DNA from: an uncultured Ruminococcus sp.
GTDB lineage: Bacteria; Bacillota; Clostridia; Oscillospirales; Ruminococcaceae
Length of the DNA: 14,139 bases
Reading direction: 5' to 3'
NCBI GenBank assembly: GCA_900545125.1
Contig: UQXS01000041.1
Location: 1-14,139, forward strand
Positions 1 to 7,822 of this stretch are shown piece by piece (the stretch's first letter is position 1; the number at the start of each line of letters is the position of its first letter). The notes beneath the pieces are model-generated. The model made no database searches, had not been told where the DNA came from, and was given only the letters and a program-made list of their open reading frames with translations. The translations under genes were made by a program, and so were the position numbers.

Positions 1-875
1 AAATCCGGGAGGGAGAAATATTTGGTCTGCTCGGGCCAAACGGTTCCGGAAAGACCACTGCCATTAACTGTCTTTTATCCCTTTTGAACTACGATAAGGG
101 AAATATCGAGATATTCGGAAAGAAAATGACGCCCACAAGCTATGATATAAAACAGCAGATAGGTGTTATTATGCAGGATGTCGCCGTTCTGGATGAACTT
201 ACCGTAGCTGAAAATATCGACTTTTTCTGCGGTCTTTACATTAAAGATAAAAAACAAAGAAAACAGTATGTTCAGGACGCTGTTGAATTTACCGGTCTTG
301 ATAACTTTGTAAAATTTTATCCGAAAAAACTTTCCGGTGGTCTGCTCAGAAGGCTGAATATAGCCTGCGGAATTGCTCACAAGCCAAAGCTTATCATTCT
401 TGACGAACCCACTGTCGCAGTTGATCCTCAAAGCAGAAACAAGATACTTGAGGGGATTCAGGAACTAAATCGCAGCGGCGCAACAATAATTTATACTTCA
501 CACTATATGGAGGAAGTCGAACAGATCTGCACACGCATTGCAATTATCGACAAGGGAAAAAATATTGCAATTGGCACAAAAGATGAACTGAAAAAAATGA
601 TACACAATACCGAAACGATCACGATTGAGATCACAGAACCTGACAGCGGTATTCTCAGGAAGATAAACTCGCTGGAGCACGTTTACAATACAGAATTCAG
701 CGATGGTCTTCTCACTGTTAAATGCAGCGGCGGTGCTCACAATCTTATTGATGTTTTAGCAATATTTAAAGAAAACGACATATCTTTCGGAAGAGTTTAT
801 TCCGAACTGCCTACCCTTAACGATGTTTTCCTTGAAATAACAGGCAAAGAAATGAGAGATACGGAGGTTCAATAA
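1..875 (+). CDS. ABC-2 exporter ATP-binding subunit (5' partial)
   Basis: Energises an ABC-2 type exporter by ATP hydrolysis on the cytoplasmic face; the substrate is not evident. The reading frame is open from base 3, so the true start lies before the window. Walker A GPNGSGKTT is at bases 33-59. The Q-loop follows (IMQD), then a signature LSGG at 330-341 continuing LLRR instead of the usual Q/M, Walker B LIILDEPT at 390-413, a D-loop VAVDPQSR, and the switch His in YTSHYMEE near 501. VxVDPQSR and the ~120-residue C-terminal extension are typical of the DrrA/NatA/CcmA subgroup. The stop overlaps the next start (TAATG), so it is translationally coupled to the permease. It appears intact apart from the window edge. 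Confidence 0.95.
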   Translation, partial: IREGEIFGLLGPNGSGKTTAINCLLSLLNYDKGNIEIFGKKMTPTSYDIKQQIGVIMQDVAVLDELTVAENIDFFCGLYIKDKKQRKQYVQDAVEFTGLDNFVKFYPKKLSGGLLRRLNIACGIAHKPKLIILDEPTVAVDPQSRNKILEGIQELNRSGATIIYTSHYMEEVEQICTRIAIIDKGKNIAIGTKDELKKMIHNTETITIEITEPDSGILRKINSLEHVYNTEFSDGLLTVKCSGGAHNLIDVLAIFKENDISFGRVYSELPTLNDVFLEITGKEMRDTEVQ

Positions 876-2005
876 TGTTCCTGCATAATTTGAAATATGA
901 ATTTCTGAATAATATAAGACAAAAGAACAGTCTTTTCTGGCTGTTATGTTTTCCGGTGATACTGGGCACGTTCTTTTACATGGGATTCGGAAAACTGTAC
1001 GAAAAAGAAGAAATGTTTTCGGAAATACCAGTTGCCGTTACATTTGCTAAAGAAGATGACGTATTTAAATCTGTTATTAATGAAATGGAAAATACAGATG
1101 ACAGCTTGTTTGATTTCCGGTATGCGGACAGGGGCAAGGCAGAAAAAATGCTTGAAAAAGGTGATGTTTCGGGAATAATTACCGTAGATGAGGATATATC
1201 TCTTACTGTTGCGTCTTCCGGAACAGAACAGACGATAATAAAATCATTTCTGGAGCAGTATAAATCCCAGAAACAGATAATATCAGATATTTCTGCGGAA
1301 AATCCGGAGGGACTGCCGAAAGCGTTAAAAGCTCTCCGCACAGAAACCGATGCAATCAGAAACACATTTCCGTCCGGCAGAAACATGAATATTTACGACA
1401 CTTATTTCATGAATCTTATAACTATGGCTGCACTTTTCGGAATGATAACCGGAGTGTACAGCGCTGTCAATAATCAGGGCAATTTTTCGGCTGTCGGCGC
1501 AAGAAAATGTCTGTCGCCGAATATCGGATTTATTACAATTGCATCCTCACTGCTTGCAGGATATATCACGCAGCTCTGTTCAGTTATAGTAACAACCAGC
1601 TTTGTTCTTTTCATTCTTAAAATTGACATGGGCGGAAATATTTTAATGATCTATCTTACAGGCGCACTTGGAGCTTTTGCAGGAGTTTCAATAGGATTTT
1701 TTATCGGTTCCGTCGGACGTATGTCGGAAGCTGTCAAAGGTGCGATAGCTACCAGCGTATCATTGTTCTGCTGTTTCCTCAGCGGACTTATGGTCGGCAA
1801 TATGAAAACTATTATTGCGGATAAATGCCCTGTAATAAACAGCATCAATCCTGCTGCGATAATCAGCGATATGCTGTATTATCTGACGGTAAAAGAGGGC
1901 TATGAAAGATATATTGAAAAAGCTGCTGCTCTCCTGATTATATCAGCGGTATTTATTACAGGAGGCTTCCTGATGACAAGGAGAAAAACATATGAAAATC
2001 TTTAA
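875..2005 (+). CDS. ABC-2 type permease subunit 1
   Basis: Membrane half of the exporter powered by the upstream ATPase. The 376 residues show the ABC-2 layout: one N-terminal membrane helix (about residues 20-38), an extracytoplasmic stretch of ~140 residues, then five or six hydrophobic helices from about 178 to 370, and a basic tail (TRRKTY). The start ATG overlaps the ATPase stop by one base, with AGGTT-like sequence and GGAGG (863-867) just upstream. The 3' end overlaps the next permease by 14 bases. Length is normal for the family. Two different permeases after one ATPase suggest a heterodimeric channel. Substrate could be a peptide, antibiotic or lipid; nothing here decides it. Confidence 0.9.
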   Translation: MFLHNLKYEFLNNIRQKNSLFWLLCFPVILGTFFYMGFGKLYEKEEMFSEIPVAVTFAKEDDVFKSVINEMENTDDSLFDFRYADRGKAEKMLEKGDVSGIITVDEDISLTVASSGTEQTIIKSFLEQYKSQKQIISDISAENPEGLPKALKALRTETDAIRNTFPSGRNMNIYDTYFMNLITMAALFGMITGVYSAVNNQGNFSAVGARKCLSPNIGFITIASSLLAGYITQLCSVIVTTSFVLFILKIDMGGNILMIYLTGALGAFAGVSIGFFIGSVGRMSEAVKGAIATSVSLFCCFLSGLMVGNMKTIIADKCPVINSINPAAIISDMLYYLTVKEGYERYIEKAAALLIISAVFITGGFLMTRRKTYENL

Positions 2006-3149
2006 TGCTTTTATAAAAGTACTTTTAAAACGTCTTAATTCTGCGCTTATTTACGTCGTGATTTTTCTTGCGATAGGTTTTGCCATGACGAAATCAAGCT
2101 CTTCGGATAAGGAATTCGAAAACACAAGACTTAAAATCAGCGTTACAGATCTTGACAATACACAGGCAAGCCGTGAAGTGATCGGATTTATAAAAAAGAA
2201 CAGTGCCATTGCAGATATCGGCGGCAGCAGGAAAGAACAGACCGACGCTCTGTATTATCAGAAAGCAGATGTTATCCTTACCATTGAAAAAGGATTCTCC
2301 GACCGCCTGAAAGCAGGAGAAACAAATGGACTTTTCACAGAATACAGTGTCAACGGAACATATTCCGCAGCACTGTTTGACTCGCAGATCAACAGATACA
2401 TCAATATGATGACTGCCTGTATATCCGGAGGAGATACAATTGAAGCGGCTTCGCAGAAAGTCACATCGGCACTCTCCACAGAGGTTGAGACAGAAATATA
2501 CAGCGGCAGCGGTGAAAAAGGTACATTAAGCAAACCGATATATTACTTTTTCAAGTATCTGGCATACATTTTTACAGCCGTTCTTATTACCGGACTCTGC
2601 CCCGTAATTCTGGCAATGAACAAGAAAAAGATCCGTATGCGTGTGAATTGTTCCAGCGTCACATCAAATAATCAGCTTTTACAGACGACTCTGGGCACGC
2701 TGGTATTTGTTGCCGGACTTTTCCTTGTGATAATGACCGCAGCTGCTGTTTTATACAAGTCGGAACTCTTTTCTTCACGGGGATTGATGGGTATTCTTAA
2801 TTCGATAGTGCTCCTCATTGTGGTTTCGACTATGTGTCTGCTTATCTCGGTTTTATCTCCTCCGGAAAAAAGTATCAGCATGATATCAAACGTAATTTCG
2901 CTTGGAATGAGTTTCCTTTGCGGAGTATTCGTTCCGCAGAATCTTCTTGGAAATGCAGCAGTAAATATTGGAAAGCTTCTTCCGGCATTCTGGTACGTCA
3001 AGGCAAACAACATAATCGGAGAACAGGAAGGCGAAGTGTTTTCATCAGGAACGTTCTTCAGCTGTATCGCAGTTCAGCTTGCATTTGCTGCTGCAATATT
3101 CTCGGTTTCTCTGGTTATTGCAAAAAATAAGAGACAGTCAAAATCGTGA
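1992..3149 (+). CDS. ABC-2 type permease subunit 2
   Basis: Second membrane subunit of the same exporter. The 385-residue protein has an N-terminal helix (about residues 15-33), an extracytoplasmic region with an SDLDNTQASREV-like YhgE/ABC-2 start (ISVTDLDNTQASR near 49-61), then hydrophobic helices from about 185 to the end and a basic C-terminal KNKRQSKS. The start is well supported: AAGGAG at 1978-1983 lies eight bases before ATG, inside the end of the previous gene. Last gene of the operon; a bidirectional terminator follows 80 bases downstream. Looks intact. Pairing with subunit 1 is inferred from order and overlap. Confidence 0.9.
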   Translation: MKIFNAFIKVLLKRLNSALIYVVIFLAIGFAMTKSSSSDKEFENTRLKISVTDLDNTQASREVIGFIKKNSAIADIGGSRKEQTDALYYQKADVILTIEKGFSDRLKAGETNGLFTEYSVNGTYSAALFDSQINRYINMMTACISGGDTIEAASQKVTSALSTEVETEIYSGSGEKGTLSKPIYYFFKYLAYIFTAVLITGLCPVILAMNKKKIRMRVNCSSVTSNNQLLQTTLGTLVFVAGLFLVIMTAAAVLYKSELFSSRGLMGILNSIVLLIVVSTMCLLISVLSPPEKSISMISNVISLGMSFLCGVFVPQNLLGNAAVNIGKLLPAFWYVKANNIIGEQEGEVFSSGTFFSCIAVQLAFAAAIFSVSLVIAKNKRQSKS

Positions 3150-3227
3150 TCTGCATTCAGGCAGCCGTATCAGTTGTATGTTGCCTATAATGCAACACCG
3201 TACAGTCCCTATGCCATATTGCAATAT

Positions 3228-3290
3228 AAAAAACTACGATACCTTATTGAAGAAAATCTTCATACAGTATCGCAGTTTTTTGTTTTATCC
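3228..3290. terminator. Bidirectional intrinsic terminator between convergent genes
   Basis: Arms at 3228-3242 (AAAAAACTACGATAC) and 3267-3281 (GTATCGCAGTTTTTT) form a 15-bp stem with one A-C mismatch on the plus strand, which becomes a U-G pair on the minus strand. A small inner hairpin GAAGA/TCTTC sits in the loop (3249-3261). A-run and T-run flank the stem on opposite sides, so either strand ends in a U-tract. It lies between the plus-strand exporter operon and the minus-strand dockerin gene, as expected for a shared terminator. Confidence 0.75.
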
Positions 3291-5184
3291 GTTTTTAACC
3301 AACATCTGTTTCATAACGCACAGATCAAAAACATCAAGTTTATCGTCATCTATCAGATCAGCAGCTTTCCAGTTTGGAAGGTCTGAATCCGGCTTATTCA
3401 GAAGCCATTTCTGAAAGAGAACCACATCCGCAATTGAGAATTTGCCGTCTGCGTTGACATCACCTAAAACAGGGTCATTATCATTGTTATAATTGATGCT
3501 CCACCAGTTGAGATTGTATAAATAGCCATTGCCGCCCTTGAATACAAAGTAAATATCCTGTGTACCGGAGATTTTATCTATGCTGCACTTCTGTGTTTTC
3601 CAGTTCTGCCAGCCGCCGGTGCTGTTAACCTTCATACTTCCGATAAGTTTTCCGTCAGGTGAGCCAAGGCGGACTTCAATTGAACGGTCACTGCCATTTG
3701 AACCTACTCTCAAATTTATAGAGTCGGCACCCTGAGCAAAGTTAATGTTTTTAAATCCGATATAATCACCGTTTTCTATGTATGCCACATCACTTCCGCC
3801 CTCACTGCAGTCTTCGACATCAATGCCTGACTGTACATCATAATCTTCCGCCTCGATGACGCTTCCGGAAAGCGCAAGTGAACCTTTGACTGTCACTTTG
3901 CATCTTGCTGTAAACTGCGTACTGCTGTTTTCAAGCGTTGTTGCTACGATTTCAGCTGTACCCTCTGACAAAGCCTTTACAACGCCGTTATCATCAACAG
4001 ACGCTACAAGCGGATTTGAAGAAGCCCATATCACAACTTTATCCGTTGCGTTATCCGGCTTAATGTCAGCCCTTAATGCTGATGTATCACCGGCATTCAA
4101 AGAAAGCGTATCGTGATTCAGGCTGACTCCCGTTACATTGACCAACTGACCGTTCAGTGTCCATTTGGCACGGATAGTCGGATTCCATTCAGGCATTACA
4201 AAAGTAGTGCGGGCACTGTTTTCGTCTGTCATCTGAAGCTTGATATCGTGATAACCTGTTTTCCAGCCGGCAAATGTATAGCCCTCTCTCGTTTTTGCAT
4301 CAATTGTAACGATTTCACCGGGTTCATGATATTCCACTATCGAATGTCCCATTGAATCACCAACATCGTTGACTGTCAGTACACTCTCTGATACTCTTTT
4401 AATTCTGAAAAGATGAAGATTTCTTCCGCCGACTGCTTCGTCTCTGGTATTTCCGGAAGGCTGTATCTTCAGAGCAAGAAGCTGGTCAAGATCATATCCC
4501 TCAAGAATTTCTACACGGACAGTTTTGCTTATCTCGCCTGATTTAAATGTAACGTTCTGACCGTCCGGGAAGCGGAAATCCTTGCCGAGCTGTGCATCTC
4601 CTGCAACCGGTACAACTTCAAAATCAAGCGTTCCTGTTGCGGGCTTATTGAGTTTTAATTCAACATCAACGACGTCGCCGGGGTTTACGGCAGAATTAAG
4701 CTCGGCAAATCTGACGTTCACATCTTCCGTCAAACCGAGATTTTCATTATATCCAACATTTGTTTTCGGATAAACAGCATATGCACCTCTGTCTACTCCG
4801 TTATCGCCTGAGCCAATGGCAGGACTTCCTTCTTTCAGACTGAAATCGCCTCCTGCCGCATCTGCAAACATCGGATCGCTTCCGAGTTCAGTTGTGGAAT
4901 TTATCTGAGCGTTGAAAGCAGATGTAGGTTCCCGGACGTACAAGGACAGTCGTACCGGGTGTTGCTTCTTCAGCGGCTTTTCCGATTGACCTGTAAGGAC
5001 TTCCGGAAGATCCATTGCCGCTGTAATCGTTTCCGTTTTCAGCAACATAGATAAATCTTTCGTTTGTTCCGGCTGCTTTAGCCGCTGGCAGTTTAATTAT
5101 ACCAATATTCAAAAGAAATACCGGTATGAGAAGAAGACACATCAATCTTCTCAACTGCCATAAGTTTTTCGGGGGGGTCTGCAT
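3285..5184 (-). pseudogene. Secreted beta-helix / CBM6 / dockerin protein, broken by internal deletion and frameshift
   Basis: Remains of an extracellular polysaccharide-active protein, probably a pectate-lyase-like (PL9-type) enzyme. First frame (5184-4888): signal peptide (RRLMCLLLIPVFLLN ... AAKAA), then a beta-helix N-cap, FIYVAENGNDYSGNG to VLVRPGTY, then out-of-frame residues and a stop. Second frame, usable from about 4928: the beta-helix C-terminal cap (LGSDPMFADAAGGDF, GSPAIGSG), Calx-beta-like (~4730-4398), InlB/Flg_new-like GYTFAGW repeat (~4382-4155), Big_2 (~4142-3885), CBM6-like (~3860-3492, IEAEDYD and NLNWW) and a type I dockerin (~3473-3288, two Asp-rich loops). The 200-plus residue parallel beta-helix expected between the cap and SDPMF is absent. 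The join near 4925-4940 changes frame. Start ATG 5184 has AAGGA about 11 bases upstream. Substrate is inference. Confidence 0.85.
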
Positions 5185-5454
5185 TTTTTAACCATTCCTT
5201 TCTGTGATAAATTATTATTAGCAACATCTAAGAACCTCTTTGGATAAAAAACATCTATGCACGGTGTTTGCAGTTTATCTCATTCCCGGAGACCGACAGT
5301 CAGTCTTAGAAGACTTACACTGCAGATACAGCATTTTATATTTTTGGTTTAATCAAACTGTTTTTAGATGTCAATTTATATGAATTTGTTTCCAATTCAT
5401 ATTATACCTTGATTTAGTTTTAACAAATAAAGAATTCAAAGTTTAGTTATTATA
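5185..5454 (-). other. AT-rich 5' leader of the dockerin gene
   Basis: About 265 bases separate the predicted start site from the ATG, long for this gene type. No coding potential is seen. It holds small dyads: AGTCTT/AAGACT at 5302-5315, and the imperfect mirror GACCGAC-A-GTCAGTC at 5291-5305, next to each other; also the larger inverted repeat at 5378-5402 (separate entry). I recognise no known riboswitch. Function unknown. Confidence 0.4.
5378..5402. promoter_or_regulatory. Perfect 9-bp inverted repeat, candidate operator
   Basis: ATATGAATT at 5378-5386 and AATTCATAT at 5394-5402 are exact inverted copies separated by seven bases (TGTTTCC). It lies about 50 bases downstream of the predicted dockerin-gene start site. 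AT-rich arms and no T-run argue for a protein-binding site over a terminator. The regulator that binds it is unknown. Confidence 0.45.
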
Positions 5455-5483
5455 ATTATACAGTATATTCATAAAAATGTCAA
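5455..5483 (-). promoter_or_regulatory. Consensus sigma-A promoter for the dockerin gene
   Basis: On the minus strand TTGACA (5483-5478), a 17-base spacer, and TATAAT (5460-5455): 12 of 12 matches to consensus with ideal spacing. Predicted start near 5448. A- and T-runs upstream (5490-5520) could act as an UP element. It points to the broken dockerin gene and is back-to-back with the plus-strand promoter at 5527. Confidence 0.8.
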
Positions 5484-5526
5484 TGCCGAAAATCAAAAAA
5501 ATAAGCATTAAAAAAACTATTATTTA

Positions 5527-5555
5527 ATGACATTATGTACAAGACATGATATAAT
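5527..5555 (+). promoter_or_regulatory. Sigma-A promoter toward the XRE fragment
   Basis: ATGACA (5527-5532), 17-base spacer, TATAAT (5550-5555) with an extended -10 TG at 5547-5548. Divergent from the dockerin promoter with about 43 bases between the two -35 boxes. Downstream only a truncated HTH gene start remains. Confidence 0.65.
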
Positions 5556-5592
5556 ATTTTGGTGAATATTTATGATATTCAGTTTTTGAGTA

Positions 5593-5601
5593 TGGTATAA
5601 T
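5593..5601 (+). promoter_or_regulatory. Possible second, extended -10 promoter
   Basis: TGGTATAAT at 5593-5601 is a full extended -10 without a recognisable -35. It lies 20 bases before the ATG of the XRE fragment, so it would give a very short leader. May be an alternative start site. Confidence 0.35.
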
Positions 5602-5621
5602 GGTTTTGGTAGAGTGATAAA

Positions 5622-5672
5622 ATGGCTTTGTATCTGAAATTGGGAGAACTGCGTGAAAAATCAGGGATGCGG
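5622..5672 (+). pseudogene. 5' fragment of an XRE-type HTH regulator
   Basis: ATG at 5622 encodes MALYLKLGELREKSGM, which matches the usual opening of Cro/CI (XRE) helix-turn-helix repressors (KxxELREKxGMTQ). The continuation is not HTH-like: from about 5670 the plus strand is simply the antisense of the aldo/keto reductase, although the frame stays open to 6053. Two upstream promoters fit a real gene start. Read together with the truncated reductase end on the other strand, this marks a recombination or deletion join at about 5668-5690. Its original position, divergent from the dockerin gene, suggests it may have regulated that gene. Only 16 residues support the family call, so it could be chance. 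Confidence 0.5.
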
Positions 5673-6308
5673 AGGCACAAATGTTTTCATAGCCTCACCA
5701 TGTGCTACGGGGGAATATGCTTCAACGATAATATTATTCTTTTGACAGTGGCCTATCAATTCCAGCGGCGTATTGGAGATATGTGCAAGAATCTGGTTGA
5801 CCATAGGCTTGACTTCTGCAACTTCGCAAAGGCTCTCGATATCGCCTTGCAGAAAATTGGAAACACCGATTGCACGAAGTTTTCCCGCCTTGTAAGCATC
5901 GGTCAAGGCTCTCCACGCTTCACGGTTGCCCTCTGCATAACGATCATCGGACTGATTGAAATCTTTCCACGGCTGTGGCGAATGAATAATCATCATATCG
6001 AGATAATCAAGCTTCATTTTGCTAAGCGTTTCGTCAATGCTTGCCGCCGCTGATTTGTAATCCTTATGCTCCGCAGCAACTTTAGATGTCACGAAAATTT
6101 CTTCACGAGGGATACCGCTTGTGCGGACACCTTCGCCTACACCGCATTCATTGCCGTAAGCCTGCGCCGTATCAATGTGACGGTAGCCAATTTCGGTTGC
6201 CTTGCGTACTGCTTCGGCAGTCATGCTGTCATCGACCAGCCATGTGCCAAGTGCCAGTTTCGGAATGGTGACGCCGTTTGACAAAGTGAATGTTTCATTG
6301 AAAATCAT
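5661..6308 (-). CDS. Aldo/keto reductase, C-terminally truncated
   Basis: NAD(P)H-dependent carbonyl reductase of the AKR superfamily, (beta/alpha)8 barrel, cytoplasmic. The catalytic tetrad is present: Asp46 and Tyr51 (HIDTAQAYGNE), Lys76 (FVTSKV), His109 (MIIHSPQPW). GVSNF and IIVEAYSPVAHGEA are classical family blocks. The protein stops at 215 residues with the unrelated tail KTFVPPHP, whereas relatives run to about 270-285 residues. The missing part holds barrel strand 8 and the cofactor 2'-phosphate-binding segment (LPKT/S...R), so activity is doubtful. AAGGAGG seven bases before ATG fixes the start. Only 12 bases after the flavodoxin gene, so it is the last gene of that operon. The 3' end joins the XRE fragment. 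Confidence 0.88.
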   Translation of the reverse strand: MIFNETFTLSNGVTIPKLALGTWLVDDSMTAEAVRKATEIGYRHIDTAQAYGNECGVGEGVRTSGIPREEIFVTSKVAAEHKDYKSAAASIDETLSKMKLDYLDMMIIHSPQPWKDFNQSDDRYAEGNREAWRALTDAYKAGKLRAIGVSNFLQGDIESLCEVAEVKPMVNQILAHISNTPLELIGHCQKNNIIVEAYSPVAHGEAMKTFVPPHP

Positions 6309-6320
6309 AGTATATCCTCC

Positions 6321-7478
6321 TTATTTTTTCAGTGAGAGCGTGACAGTGACATTGCCCTCGCCGAGTATTGCTTTTAATTCGTCCTGTGTGATATTGTCGA
6401 TATGTCCGAGCTTTGTGAAGTTCCATGAATTTTTATCATAGTATATCACAAATCTTTGTCCCGGATACAGGATCAGATCGCCGTAATCCGTATCAAGCTG
6501 TTCATCGTTTCTCGGCAGACTTGCCGGCAGTTCTCCGACCTTTTCAAAATTTGAGAAATCGCTCATATCAATTGTAACATCGCCCTGTTCCAGCAGTTCC
6601 GCAAGAGCCTGTGCTGAGGAATTATCCGCAAGTGTTGCAGTAAGCTGATGTTCTCCAACAGATATCAGCAGTTTTGTTTCGGATCTTGTATCATTCAGTT
6701 CCAATGTTTCGTACCACTCCTTTACATCATCTTTCGTGGCACTTGCAGAAAAACGCTTGCCTGCAAGTTGATTGCAGATTGGTACAAGTTCGGAGATATT
6801 CTTCTCACTGGTGGAAATTCCGCTGCTGCCCGATGTGCAGAAGGGGATAACCGTTTTATCGGAGAAATCATAGCTTTCAAGAAATGTATCTATGATACGT
6901 GGTTCTTCTCCCCACCAGATCGGATAACCTAAGAATATCGTATCATAGTCGTCAATCGAAGCAATTGGGTTTGCAATCTCCGGTCTGACTGTTTTATCGT
7001 TCTGCTCCTGATTGGCACGGCAACTGTCGTCCTGATATCGGATATCTTCATCTGTGTATGGTACAGCCGCTTCAATTACATAGCTGTCAGCATCAGCGAT
7101 TTCAATCAGATATTCAGCGATTTTTTCTGTATTTCCAGTTCGTGAGAAGTAAACAACGAGCGTATCGCCGTCTGTTGGTGTATCTGTACTTTTCAGAACT
7201 TCCCGTTTCATCAGGCAGAGATCAAATACATCCCAGCGGTCATCGCCGTTCATATCATAGGGCTTTCCTGTAAGGTCTTCCTGCGTGGGTCTTGTCAGAA
7301 GAAAATCCTGTAGGTTACAAACATCCTGTATTGTATACTCATAGCCAGCTGCCGAACCGGCAAGTACCGCAGTTTTATTTTGTGCCTGTACTGTGTTTTC
7401 GGAAGCTTCATTCACTGCACTGCAAGATGTGAATGCCAGAACAGCGATACTTGCAAGTAATAATAGTATTTTTTTCAT
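6321..7478 (-). CDS. Dockerin-flavodoxin-cyclophilin-like lipoprotein
   Basis: Predicted surface-anchored FMN redox protein. In order (385 residues): lipoprotein signal (KKILLLLASIAVLAFTSC, lipobox Cys at ~19); linker; dockerin-like module (~48-95) in which only the second half has a calcium loop (DMNGDDRWDVFDLC); flavodoxin (~103-262) with phosphate loop YFSRTGNTEK and GYPIWWGEEPR; and a C-terminal cyclophilin-like (TM1367-type) domain from about 268 (LLISVGEHQLTATLADN, GDLILYPGQRFVIYY, GHIDNI). Flavodoxin plus cyclophilin-like is a known pairing; the dockerin insertion is unusual. I chose ATG 7478, since GAGG lies seven bases before it, not the ATG two codons upstream (7484), which overlaps the previous stop (ATGA) and sits on the ribosome site. 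Electron partner unknown. Appears intact. Confidence 0.88.
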   Translation of the reverse strand: MKKILLLLASIAVLAFTSCSAVNEASENTVQAQNKTAVLAGSAAGYEYTIQDVCNLQDFLLTRPTQEDLTGKPYDMNGDDRWDVFDLCLMKREVLKSTDTPTDGDTLVVYFSRTGNTEKIAEYLIEIADADSYVIEAAVPYTDEDIRYQDDSCRANQEQNDKTVRPEIANPIASIDDYDTIFLGYPIWWGEEPRIIDTFLESYDFSDKTVIPFCTSGSSGISTSEKNISELVPICNQLAGKRFSASATKDDVKEWYETLELNDTRSETKLLISVGEHQLTATLADNSSAQALAELLEQGDVTIDMSDFSNFEKVGELPASLPRNDEQLDTDYGDLILYPGQRFVIYYDKNSWNFTKLGHIDNITQDELKAILGEGNVTVTLSLKK

Positions 7479-7480
7479 AT

Positions 7481-7729
7481 TCATTCCTCACTTTCCGTAT
7501 GCTCCGTACACCAGAGTGCATAGTCGAGTTTGTCAAGCAAAGCCTGTTCTCTGTGGATAGAATCAAGGACAGAACGCCTTGCGTTTCGCAGTATTTGTAT
7601 CTTTGCAGCACAGCATTTTTTATCACAGCATTCTGAAAGAAAATCTTTTATCTGCTCATCAGTCATTCCTGCATATGACAGAATCTCAGCAAGTTCTTTG
7701 TCAGTAATGTTTGTATTGGTTACTTTCAT
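7481..7729 (-). CDS. Small Cys-rich helical protein, function unknown
   Basis: 82 residues, unrecognised. GAGGTGAT seven bases before ATG and the overlap with the next gene support a real gene. Predicted mostly helical; the half from residue 45 (RNARRSVLDSIHREQALLDK, then LDY) resembles the dimerisation helix of MerR-type regulators, but there is no DNA-binding domain. A CC-x3-CC cluster at 34-35 and 39-40 (ECCDKKCC) plus Cys74 could bind a metal or sense redox state, which would suit a neighbour that is an FMN protein. Position first in the operon is consistent with a regulatory or accessory role. Similar small proteins occur beside reductase genes in Clostridia from memory; function is inference. 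Confidence 0.75.
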   Translation of the reverse strand: MKVTNTNITDKELAEILSYAGMTDEQIKDFLSECCDKKCCAAKIQILRNARRSVLDSIHREQALLDKLDYALWCTEHTESEE

Positions 7730-7748
7730 TCTATCACCTCACAAAAAA

Positions 7749-7774
7749 GAGTACAGGTTTTATATCCTGTACTC
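7749..7774. promoter_or_regulatory. Perfect 9-bp palindrome overlapping transcription start
   Basis: GAGTACAGG (7749-7757) and CCTGTACTC (7766-7774) are exact inverted repeats with an 8-base spacer. The right arm touches the -10 box and the predicted start (~7768) falls inside it. That placement suits a repressor operator. On the minus strand a T6 run follows the left arm, so it also resembles a leader terminator, but RNA starting at 7768 would keep only about five of nine base pairs. Confidence 0.6.
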
Positions 7775-7803
7775 ATTATAGCATAGTTTATCTGATATGT
7801 AAA
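7775..7803 (-). promoter_or_regulatory. Promoter of the flavodoxin operon
   Basis: Minus strand TTTACA (7803-7798), 17-base spacer, TATAAT (7780-7775) preceded by an extended -10 TGC. Directs the small Cys-rich gene, the flavodoxin fusion and the aldo/keto reductase. The -35 overlaps the LysR-type dyad and the -10 abuts the palindrome, so both activation and repression look possible. Confidence 0.75.
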
Positions 7804-7822
7804 ATGCTTATATTTTATACAT
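7797..7822. promoter_or_regulatory. Candidate LysR binding dyad over the -35 box
   Basis: ATGTAAAAT (7797-7805) and ATTTTATACAT (7812-7822) form an inverted repeat with a two-base bulge and a 6-base centre. It covers the -35 of the flavodoxin-operon promoter and the stop codon of lysR. LysR-type regulators favour such AT-rich interrupted dyads near -35, but the match to T-N11-A is loose. Confidence 0.35.

Noticed and set aside
84..875. TTG at 84 as the start of the ABC ATPase
   Set aside because: The frame is open to base 3 and encodes Walker A before it, so the gene starts outside the window.
976..1386. 136-codon minus-strand open frame inside permease 1
   Set aside because: Antisense shadow of a clearly coding plus-strand gene, with no ribosome site or recognisable domain.
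4888..4990. Programmed ribosomal frameshift joining the two frames of the dockerin protein
   Set aside because: No slippery heptamer is seen at the overlap and the central beta-helix would still be missing.
5171..5177. Run of seven C (minus strand) near the dockerin start as a phase-variable tract
   Set aside because: The frame used (ATG 5184) already leads straight into the signal peptide, and the alternative upstream ATG has its ribosome site touching the codon. Seven bases alone are weak evidence.
5622..6053. A 143-codon plus-strand open frame
   Set aside because: Only the first ~16 codons look like a gene; the rest is antisense to the conserved aldo/keto reductase coding sequence.
7749..7774. 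Rho-independent terminator or attenuator in the flavodoxin operon leader
   Set aside because: The predicted start lies inside the palindrome, leaving only about five paired bases in RNA; an operator fits better.
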